Assembly (NCBI GenBank): GCA_050296935.1
Contig: JBNKRV010000050.1
Coordinates: 1-20,671, forward strand
Origin: Saccharicrinis sp050296935
GTDB taxonomy: Bacteria; Bacteroidota; Bacteroidia; Bacteroidales; Marinilabiliaceae
Direction: 5' to 3'
DNA: 20,671 nucleotides
The notes below the pieces were generated by a model. It was not told the DNA's origin. It worked only from the letters and a program-made list of their open reading frames with translations, and did not search any database. A program made the translations under genes and the position numbers. Positions 14,790 through 20,671 of this stretch are shown here, piece after piece (the first letter of the stretch is position 1; each line of letters begins with the position of its first letter).

Positions 14790-16379
14790 ATGAATCGAGT
14801 AATTATTTATTCCATTGTGGTAACCATCATCGTTCTGTTAGGTGTAAACTTATTACACAAAACTGAGCCTATGAATTTAGCACAAAACGAATTAAAACAG
14901 AAGTATGCGACAAAACCGTCTCTTTCTGTGGATCATTCTCAATTTGATATTCTTAACCAGGAATTCAAAACACCTCAGGATGTAACAGAAGCATGTCTTA
15001 GCTGTCATAATAAAAGGCATGAAGAAATTATGCATTCCAGTCATTGGAATTGGGGTCGTGTTGCCTACGTTGAGGGTAAAGGAATTGCCAAAATAGGGAA
15101 ACAAAACGTGATCAATAATTTTTGCATTGGCGCTAACAGTAACGAGCAAGCATGTGCAAAATGCCATATTGGTTTTGGAATGACAGGAAACCGATTTGAT
15201 TTTCACAATGCACGAAATGTGGATTGCATGGTTTGCCATGATGGCAGTGAGGAATATATTAAAGGGGCTTCCATGGCAGGATATCCTGACAGAAGCGTTA
15301 ATCTGAAAAAAGTAGCTCAAAGTGTGAACCGCCCTAGCATGGTCAATTGCGGAAGCTGCCATTTTTACAGTGGTGGCGGTAACAATGTGAAGCATGGAGA
15401 CCTGGAAGATGCACTGCTAGCCTGCAACAGAAATACGGATGTACACATGGCACAAAACGGCATTAACTTGTCCTGTGTGGATTGTCACACTGCAGAAAAA
15501 CACAAAATAAAAGGAAAACTTTATTCCGTTTCATCAACCAATGTAAACCGCTTAAACTGTGAAGATTGTCACACTTCCCGACCTCACCTTGATGATCTGT
15601 TAAACAGACATTATTCAAGAGTAGCTTGTCAAACCTGCCATATACCAACCTATGCAAAAGAAAATGCCACTAAGATGGCCTGGTATTGGTCTAAGGCCGG
15701 AAAATTAAAAGATGGAGAACCATTCCACGAAGAAGATTCATTGGGTAATCATACCTACCTATCGATAAAAGGAGAGTTTGAGTGGCGTAAAAATGTTGAA
15801 CCTGAGTACTATTGGTTTAATGGTCATGCCAAACACTTTGTAGTTGGAGATACTATAGAATCAATACCGGTGCAGGTTAATAGCTTATTAGGCTCAGCAG
15901 ATGACATGCACTCTAAAATATATCCGGTAAAAGTTCACCGAGGTGACCAAATCTACGATCCGGTAACTAAAATGCTTATTCAGCCCAAATTATATGCTCC
16001 TGAAAAAGGAGACAGCGCCTTCTGGAAGGATTTTGACTGGAACTTAGCTGCAGCAGCAGGAATGAAAGAAGTTGGTTTACCCTATAGTGGGAAATACGAT
16101 TTTGTAGAAACTGAAATGTATTGGCCGTTGAATCACATGGTAGCACCTAAAGAAAAATCATTGGCATGTATTGAGTGCCATACCAGCAACAAGGGTCGCC
16201 TGGCATCTGTAGCAGGTTTCTACATGCCCGGAAGAGACAGAAATAAGTGGATTGATCTTTTGGGAAACCTTATGTTCTGGGGATCATTAATTGGTGTTTC
16301 GCTTCATGCTCTGGCTCGTTTATTCAATTCTATCCGAAAAGATGAAGTTGAATCGGAAGAGATCAATACAGATTATTAA
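14790..16379 (+). CDS. Octaheme c-type cytochrome, tetrathionate reductase (Otr) family
   Basis: This is a membrane-anchored periplasmic multiheme reductase. Eight CXXCH haem sites begin at C69, C122, C146, C187, C229, C257, C280 and C460. The segment QNVINNFCIGANSNEQACAK and the FDFHNARNVDCMVCHDG stretch are characteristic of the Otr family. The Shewanella oneidensis member reduces tetrathionate and, in vitro, nitrite and hydroxylamine. Residues about 4-24 are an N-terminal membrane anchor, and 487-512 (NLMFWGSLIGVSLHALARLF) form a second anchor near the C-terminus, so the haem domain is held at the periplasmic face. The long gap between haems 7 and 8 fits the family. It begins a tight four-gene operon, 24 bp before a cytochrome b gene that could deliver quinol electrons. 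The physiological substrate is not settled by sequence. Confidence 0.92.
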   Translation: MNRVIIYSIVVTIIVLLGVNLLHKTEPMNLAQNELKQKYATKPSLSVDHSQFDILNQEFKTPQDVTEACLSCHNKRHEEIMHSSHWNWGRVAYVEGKGIAKIGKQNVINNFCIGANSNEQACAKCHIGFGMTGNRFDFHNARNVDCMVCHDGSEEYIKGASMAGYPDRSVNLKKVAQSVNRPSMVNCGSCHFYSGGGNNVKHGDLEDALLACNRNTDVHMAQNGINLSCVDCHTAEKHKIKGKLYSVSSTNVNRLNCEDCHTSRPHLDDLLNRHYSRVACQTCHIPTYAKENATKMAWYWSKAGKLKDGEPFHEEDSLGNHTYLSIKGEFEWRKNVEPEYYWFNGHAKHFVVGDTIESIPVQVNSLLGSADDMHSKIYPVKVHRGDQIYDPVTKMLIQPKLYAPEKGDSAFWKDFDWNLAAAAGMKEVGLPYSGKYDFVETEMYWPLNHMVAPKEKSLACIECHTSNKGRLASVAGFYMPGRDRNKWIDLLGNLMFWGSLIGVSLHALARLFNSIRKDEVESEEINTDY

Positions 16380-16403
16380 TCCATATTTTATAAAACTAAA
16401 CAC

Positions 16404-17057
16404 ATGCGTAAAGTATACATATATAAAAAGTTTGAACGCTTTTGGCATTGGAGTCAGGCGGCTTTAATATTTTTTTTAGCTCTTACAGGTTTTGAAATTC
16501 ATGACTCCATTCATTTATTCGGATTTGAAAAGGCTGTAGCATTTCATCGTTCAGCATCCTATTTATTATTGGCACTCATTGCTTTTAGTATTTTCTGGCA
16601 CTTTACCACCGGAGAGTGGAAGCAATATATTCCAACCTTATCTAAATTAAAGGACCAGATACATTATTATTCTGTAGGCATGTTTAAAGGAGAACCACAT
16701 CCTACAATAAAATCTGTAAACAATAAACTAAATCCGTTACAGGCAGTAGTTTACCTGGGCTTTAAACTGGTTATGGCTCCTATGGTTATTTTTTCCGGTT
16801 TACTTTATATGTACTATAAATCATTCGACGCAAATGATTTAATTGTAGCTCTGGATATTCCTTTAGAATGGATTGCTGTAATCCATACTCTTGGTGCTTT
16901 TTTATTAATATCATTTATAGTAGTACATGTATATATGACAACAACTGGTCATTCATTAACTGCCAACATAAAGGCCATGTTAACTGGATGGGAGATTCTG
17001 GAAGAGGAAGAAAAAAAGTCAGAAGTAGCTGATGATACTCAAAATATAAAAGAATAA
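16404..17057 (+). CDS. b561-type cytochrome b membrane subunit
   Basis: This four-helix membrane protein of 217 residues is of the cytochrome b561/HydC-like type. Likely haem-ligand histidines are H15 (RFWHWSQ), H48 (AFHRSASYL), H161 (AVIHTLG) and H175 (IVVHVYM), distributed over three helices as expected for two b haems. It should oxidise menaquinol and pass electrons to the octaheme cytochrome encoded just upstream. The gene starts 24 bp after that gene and ends 3 bp before the YeeE/YedE gene, so translational coupling is likely. The hydrophilic acidic tail (EILEEEEKKSEVADDT) would be cytoplasmic. Confidence 0.88.
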   Translation: MRKVYIYKKFERFWHWSQAALIFFLALTGFEIHDSIHLFGFEKAVAFHRSASYLLLALIAFSIFWHFTTGEWKQYIPTLSKLKDQIHYYSVGMFKGEPHPTIKSVNNKLNPLQAVVYLGFKLVMAPMVIFSGLLYMYYKSFDANDLIVALDIPLEWIAVIHTLGAFLLISFIVVHVYMTTTGHSLTANIKAMLTGWEILEEEEKKSEVADDTQNIKE

Positions 17058-17060
17058 ATC

Positions 17061-17594
17061 ATGATTACAGAAACACAAAAGAAATATATGAATCCGTATT
17101 TAGCTGGATTCTTTTTAGGCTTTGTGCTCTTAACTACAATATATGTAACAGGGCGTGGGTTAGGCGCTAGTGGAGCATTTAAAAGTGTTGTAATACAATC
17201 GGTGCAAACTATTGCTCCTGAGCATGCTGCTAATACGGGTTACTATACCGGTTATGCAGAAGAACACCCTGATGGCCCCATGAAATCGTGGCTTGTATTT
17301 GAAGTTTTAGGCGTGTTCATAGGTGCCTTTCTATCGGGTGTTGCATCAAACAGAATTGCTTTAAAACTTGAAAAAGGCCCTGGAGTGAAAAATACAACAC
17401 GGGTAATTGGAGCTATTGCAGGAGGAGCGTTATTCGGCTTTGGGAGTCAGCTCGGAAGAGGTTGTACATCCGGTTCTGCATTAAGCGGAATGGCAGTGAT
17501 GTCGTTTGGTGGGATAATAACTATGCTGGCAATATTTGGAGTAGCCTACATGGTGGCCTACTTTTTTAGAAGTTTATGGATTAAAAAACATTAG
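17061..17594 (+). CDS. YeeE/YedE-family sulfur-compound transporter, half protein 1
   Basis: This 177-residue inner-membrane protein is of the YeeE/YedE (DUF395, TsuA-like) family, whose studied members import thiosulfate. It corresponds to one half of the full-length transporter. The hallmark cysteine motif GRGCTSGSALSG places C135 in the pore region. An N-terminal helix ends in the Gly-rich TGRGLGASGAF. Between helices lies a periplasmic loop of about 45 residues (QTIAPEHAANTGYYTGYAEE). The following gene encodes the second half only 4 bp downstream, so the two should form one heteromeric transporter. Coupling to a tetrathionate-reductase-family cytochrome suggests thiosulfate or a related sulfur compound as cargo; selenium compounds are another option for the family. 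Confidence 0.88.
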   Translation: MITETQKKYMNPYLAGFFLGFVLLTTIYVTGRGLGASGAFKSVVIQSVQTIAPEHAANTGYYTGYAEEHPDGPMKSWLVFEVLGVFIGAFLSGVASNRIALKLEKGPGVKNTTRVIGAIAGGALFGFGSQLGRGCTSGSALSGMAVMSFGGIITMLAIFGVAYMVAYFFRSLWIKKH

Positions 17595-17598
17595 TAGT

Positions 17599-18798
17599 AT
17601 GGGACCATTAGTACCTGAAATAATAAGTGGAGAGCTTAATTATATCATTGCCCTGATAATAGGAATGGGGTTTGGATTTGCATTGGAACAAGCTGGTTTT
17701 GCTTCAACAAAGAAATTAGTCGGACTTTTTTATGGCTATGACTTTACTGTTTTAAAAGTGTTTTTTACTGCAGGAGTTACTGCTATGGTTGGGGTTTTAG
17801 TATTAAGTCATCTTAACCTGCTGGATGTTAGCATCATTTATGTTAACCCTACATTTTTATGGTCGGCGATTGTTGGCGGTGGAATCATGGGATTTGGATT
17901 TATTATTGGAGGATTCTGCCCGGGCACAAGTGCCTGTGCTGCAGCTACCGGAAGAGTGGATGGCATGGCTTTTATACTGGGAAGCGTAATAGGAATTTTT
18001 GCCTTTGCCGAAGGATATCCGCTATTTAAAGACTTGTATATGGCAGAAGCTTGGGGTCCGGTATTAATGTCGGATCAATTAGGCATGAGTCGTGAAGCCT
18101 TTGGTATTGTAATGATATTGATTGCTGCCGGAGCATTTGTAATGACACAGATCATTGAGAATCGTATCAATAAAAAGGAAACAAAATGGTTTAAGCCGAT
18201 CATTATTAAAAACACCATATTGGTAGCAACACCAGTTGTAATTGTATTATTACTTATCATCACACCAACGAAAACTGAAATGATGAATACCCGTATCGAT
18301 GAAAAAATAGCTGCGGGAGAATGCCATCCACGAATAATGAATCCAGACAAACTCGCCTTTGAGTTAATGAATCAGTATTATATGTACAATGTTGTTGATG
18401 TTCGAACTCCTGAAGAATATAAAGCATTCCATATTCCAACAGCTATCAATATTCCTCTCGCAGATTTACATAAAAGTGAGAATCTGGGTATAATCGTACA
18501 AAAAGTCAAAACCAACATATTTTACGGTGCTGATAGTATACAATCGCAACGTGCATGTATGGTTTCAAAATATTTCGGACAATCAGACAATTATGCTTTA
18601 AATATAAATGCGAATGATTTTAAAAAACAATTCTATTTAATTTCTGATCTAAAGGCAAACGGTTCTAAAGAAGATGTTGAGTTATACAACTTCAGGAAAG
18701 AGGCCGGGAATAAATTAAAAGAGATTGAAAAATCTGTGTCAAACATCAACCAACCAATTAAGAAAAAAGTAAGAAAAATCAAAGGCGGATGTAGCTAA
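17599..18798 (+). CDS. YeeE/YedE half protein 2 fused to a degenerate rhodanese-like domain
   Basis: Residues about 1-225 are the second YeeE/YedE half. The motif GGFCPGTSACAAATG carries C107 and C113, and FGFALEQAGFAST is a family-typical first helix. Residues about 250-360 are a rhodanese-like domain with the CH2A-type motif VVDVRTPEEYKAFHIP. Where the catalytic persulfide cysteine should follow the IFY strand, the chain reads Y309-G310-A-D-S, so the classical cysteine is absent; C320 lies ten residues later. The C-terminus is a Lys-rich tail ending KGGCS, with a lone terminal-region cysteine. The fused domain is predicted cytoplasmic and may bind or hand over the imported sulfur species. 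The gene ends the operon and is followed by a strong terminator. Confidence 0.88.
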   Translation: MGPLVPEIISGELNYIIALIIGMGFGFALEQAGFASTKKLVGLFYGYDFTVLKVFFTAGVTAMVGVLVLSHLNLLDVSIIYVNPTFLWSAIVGGGIMGFGFIIGGFCPGTSACAAATGRVDGMAFILGSVIGIFAFAEGYPLFKDLYMAEAWGPVLMSDQLGMSREAFGIVMILIAAGAFVMTQIIENRINKKETKWFKPIIIKNTILVATPVVIVLLLIITPTKTEMMNTRIDEKIAAGECHPRIMNPDKLAFELMNQYYMYNVVDVRTPEEYKAFHIPTAINIPLADLHKSENLGIIVQKVKTNIFYGADSIQSQRACMVSKYFGQSDNYALNINANDFKKQFYLISDLKANGSKEDVELYNFRKEAGNKLKEIEKSVSNINQPIKKKVRKIKGGCS

Positions 18799-18828
18799 CT
18801 ATTGCATTGATAATAAGAATAGTTTCAT

Positions 18829-18873
18829 AGAAAAGGCTTTCGTTTTGTATAAATCAAAACAAAAGCCTTTTCT
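18829..18873 (+). terminator. Strong terminator of the cytochrome-transporter operon
   Basis: AGAAAAGGCTTT-C-GTTTTG pairs with CAAAAC-A-AAAGCCTTTTCT, 18 base pairs with one mismatch and a 7-base loop. It is followed by CTTTTC, about 30 bases after the stop codon. Confidence 0.85.
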
Positions 18874-19102
18874 CTTTTCAGTCTGTTATTATTCGACACT
18901 CCTCTACTTCTGCTATTTAATGGCCACCAGGATATAGATTAAGAATGCCAAAGGAAATTAGAGAATCCTCCATTTACCACTTTTGTTATCGAAAATAACA
19001 GTATAAAGGCCGGCGATAAGTATTTACGTATTAACATATCGTACAAAATCATTTTGCAACGTCAATTCCTTATTTTATTTTTATTTAGGAAAAATTAATT
19101 GC

Positions 19103-19110
19103 TAAATTTG
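19103..19110 (+). promoter_or_regulatory. Possible -7 promoter element for the HExxH protein gene
   Basis: TAAATTTG matches the Bacteroidota TANNTTTG consensus 120 bases upstream of the start codon and would give a leader of about 110 nt. The -33 region is T-rich (TTTTATTTTTATTT) but has no exact TTTG. Confidence 0.4.
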
Positions 19111-19229
19111 CCCGACAAAACGACTAAACATATTATATTATTTAGACATTGTCGTTATACAGCCATATATGAAATATAAACACAATGACGATATAGATAC
19201 GTTGTGCTTAATTTAAAAAACCAAGATAC

Positions 19230-20180
19230 ATGAGAAAACTTACATTAATAGGATTATTGATTACTGGATTTGTTGTAAATGGATTCTGTACTGAATCATT
19301 AGCTGATAAGATACAATTTGCATCAGTTGGGAAAGCCAATGAACTTTTAACTCAAGATGATGGATTTACTAAAAGTTGGAGTCAATTTGATATTGATTCA
19401 AGAATGCATAAGCAGAATAGTACAAAGGAAGAATTATTTAGTTACATCACAAAACAAACTAGAGATTGGACATTAGATGAGAAAAACAAGATTCTTGCAA
19501 TTTTTAAAAGCATTGACAAACAGATTGTAAAACAAGGATTTAATATAATTTTTCCCGATGAGATTTATTTTGTAAAAACTACGGCTGATGAGGAAGGTAG
19601 TGCTGGAGGATATACCCGAGCAAATTACGTTGTTCTAAAAAATGATATTCTGTCACAATCTAATGGGGATTTAAAACAGACTATCGTTCATGAGTTGTTT
19701 CATATTTTAACTAGAAACAATCCTGGCTTTAGAAAAACGATGTATAGAATTATTGGATTTAATTTAATGAATGACGTTGCATATCCTGAGAACATGAAAG
19801 CTTATAGGATTACTAACCCTGATGCTCCCCAGGTAGATAGTTACATTAGCATAAAAGTTGGTGGACAGTCAAAGGATTGCATGATGATTTTATATTCAAA
19901 CCAAGATTATAATGGCGGTGATTTTTTTAAATATCTGAATGTCGGATTTTTAAGTTTAACAGGTGATTCGATTAAGACTATTGAATACATTGATAATAAA
20001 CCAGTAATCTATTCATTCAAACAAGTATCTGGATTTTTTGAGCAAGTTGGCAAGAATACACAATATATTATTCATCCAGAGGAGGTACTTGCAGATAATT
20101 TTACATTTGCAATTCTCAATAATTCTGGACTTCAAAATCCAGAGATAGTAAATGAGATTAAAAAGAAACTTCAGGAATAA
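19230..20180 (+). CDS. Secreted protein of unknown family with HExxH zinc-protease-like motif
   Basis: I do not recognise this 316-residue family. A Sec signal peptide is clear (RKLTLIGLLITGFVVNGFC), placing the protein in the periplasm or outside. Residues 154-158 read HELFH in the context QTIVHELFHILTR, which is the HExxH zinc motif of metallopeptidases preceded by hydrophobic residues. A candidate third ligand lies in HPEEVLADNF (E284/E285, residues 282-291), a gluzincin-like E-x-x-x-D arrangement far downstream. The Gly/Thr stretch EEGSAGGYTRANYVVL before the motif resembles an edge strand. A metallopeptidase role is inference. The gene is alone, more AT-rich by eye than its neighbours, and lies next to an intron remnant and a repeat, so it may have been acquired recently. 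Confidence 0.7.
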   Translation: MRKLTLIGLLITGFVVNGFCTESLADKIQFASVGKANELLTQDDGFTKSWSQFDIDSRMHKQNSTKEELFSYITKQTRDWTLDEKNKILAIFKSIDKQIVKQGFNIIFPDEIYFVKTTADEEGSAGGYTRANYVVLKNDILSQSNGDLKQTIVHELFHILTRNNPGFRKTMYRIIGFNLMNDVAYPENMKAYRITNPDAPQVDSYISIKVGGQSKDCMMILYSNQDYNGGDFFKYLNVGFLSLTGDSIKTIEYIDNKPVIYSFKQVSGFFEQVGKNTQYIIHPEEVLADNFTFAILNNSGLQNPEIVNEIKKKLQE

Positions 20181-20189
20181 AAACTAAGC

Positions 20190-20514
20190 ACAATCGAGTA
20201 GATGGCCAGTGAGCTAATAGCCCACTGGTGCACCTCTCACACCACTCCCGATTCTCGGGATATGGGTCTCGTATACGGCGGTTCATCTGGTATACTACAG
20301 TAGCTCTTTTCACCTGCCGTAGCTTTTCAATACTTTAAGAAAGGGCTGGCAAACCCGAAGTTTGTACCTCCCAGTCAAATTTCTATCCCCCAAATGTTCA
20401 GCCCTTCGCTTATCTGTGAGACCTACGGTTTCAGCGTGGTATTCGTAAAACCGGCTCGTATTCCGAAGCTACGAAGTCCGGCAGCTGCCAGACCTCCCAC
20501 TCGGGACTTACACC
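20190..20514 (-). mobile_element. ORF-less group II intron-like remnant
   Basis: Read on the minus strand, the segment begins GTGTAAGTCCCGAG (from 20514), compatible with the GTGYG-like 5' end of group II introns. It has GC-richer, strongly structured sequence unlike its surroundings, then a domain V-like piece (GAACCGCCGTATACGAGACC, near 20284-20265) and GTGGTGTGAGAGG. A domain VI-like hairpin follows, CCAGTGGGC/GCTCACTGG (about 20226-20204). No reverse transcriptase ORF is present and the RNA part upstream of domain V is only about 230 nt, so it is a deletion derivative. The 3' strand of domain V is altered to a CCCGAgaaTCGGG palindrome, so splicing is doubtful. The identification rests on remembered family consensus, not a covariance search. 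Confidence 0.6.
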
Positions 20515-20519
20515 CTATG

Positions 20520-20671
20520 AACCTGAGTTCGATATAAAATTAATGGCTCAAATCGCTTATAAATATTGAGTTTCAAGGAATGTTTGCGAAAGCATAGCGG
20601 GCTATGGTAAGCAAATATGACGCAGAAAATCGGTATTTATAAGTGAAATTCATAGCTTTTCATTAAATAAT
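20520..20671 (+). repeat. Palindromic dispersed repeat, copy B
   Basis: The copy starts with AACCTGAGTTCGATATAAA, like copy A read on the minus strand at the window start. The outer stem pairs CGCTTATAAATA (20554-20565) with TATTTATAAGTG (20634-20645). The middle stem pairs ATGTTTGC (20580-20587) with GCAAATAT (20611-20618), and the apical hairpin is CATAGCGGGCTATG (20593-20606). The middle stem differs from copy A in sequence yet is still paired, and the apical core TAGCGGGCTA is identical. It touches the intron-like remnant and may run past the window end. Confidence 0.7.

Larger units (their letters stand above)
18799..19229 (+). other. Intergenic region before the HExxH protein gene
   Basis: After the terminator comes AT-rich non-coding sequence with a small hairpin TGTTAT-cgaaa-ATAACA (about 18983-18999). 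A promoter element lies near 19103. A leader hairpin CATTGT (19147-19152) / ACAATG (19182-19187) has an inner TTATA/TATAA pair. Nothing else is recognisable. A 17-codon open frame at about 18947 is too short to call. Confidence 0.4.

Noticed and set aside
14892..15395. 167-codon open frame on the minus strand opposite the octaheme cytochrome
   Set aside because: It lies wholly inside a certain gene. Its Cys/His-rich product is a by-product of the reverse complement of repeated CXXCH coding, and no family is recognisable.
18947..19000. 17-codon open frame starting MPKEIRESS
   Set aside because: Too short, without a promoter or recognisable similarity, and its end overlaps a small hairpin.

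Overview
The window looks like chromosomal DNA from an anaerobic or facultative, free-living diazotroph of the phylum Bacteroidota, probably near Marinilabiliales/Bacteroidales. The evidence is AT-rich sequence, start codons without Shine-Dalgarno sequences, a few TANNTTTG-type promoter elements, and protein families typical of that phylum: NifB with a fused NifX-like domain, an AraR/NrtR-type Nudix regulator and a GH94 cellobiose phosphorylase. This placement is inferred from gene content, not from a marker gene.

Region 1 (360-6451, + strand) is the FeMo-cofactor half of a nif cluster: nifE, nifN, nifB, a thioredoxin-fold [2Fe-2S] ferredoxin and, after a terminator, nifV. NifB makes the NifB-co precursor, NifEN is the scaffold that matures it, and NifV supplies homocitrate. 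The structural genes nifHDK are not here and probably lie upstream. The nifE-nifN and nifN-nifB gaps each hold a CACAGAG-type inverted repeat that would form a long hairpin in the mRNA.

Region 2 (6452-9227) has a hairpin-rich intergenic stretch, an acyl-CoA dehydrogenase-like gene on the minus strand and a secreted DUF1287 protein on the plus strand. Region 3 (9377-14261, minus strand) is a sugar operon: a Nudix-type regulator with a degenerate catalytic box, a GPH-family sugar symporter with an unusual inserted domain of about 90 residues, and cellobiose phosphorylase. Together they would import a disaccharide and cleave it with phosphate.

Region 4 (14790-18798, + strand) is a tight four-gene operon: an octaheme c-type cytochrome of the tetrathionate reductase (Otr) family anchored at both ends, a b561-type cytochrome b, a YeeE/YedE half-transporter, and a second YeeE/YedE protein fused to a rhodanese-like domain that lacks the catalytic cysteine but ends in a Lys-rich GGC tail. 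It reads as a quinol-linked reductase for a sulfur oxyanion or related substrate, coupled to sulfur-compound transport. This is the best candidate here for an incompletely described system.

Region 5 (18799-20671) has a strong terminator, a secreted protein of unknown family with an HExxH motif, and an ORF-less group II intron-like remnant on the minus strand. Both ends of the window carry copies, in opposite orientation, of one palindromic repeat of about 150 bp. Its stems differ in sequence between the copies but stay paired. Short partial copies of its terminal motif lie just after nifV.
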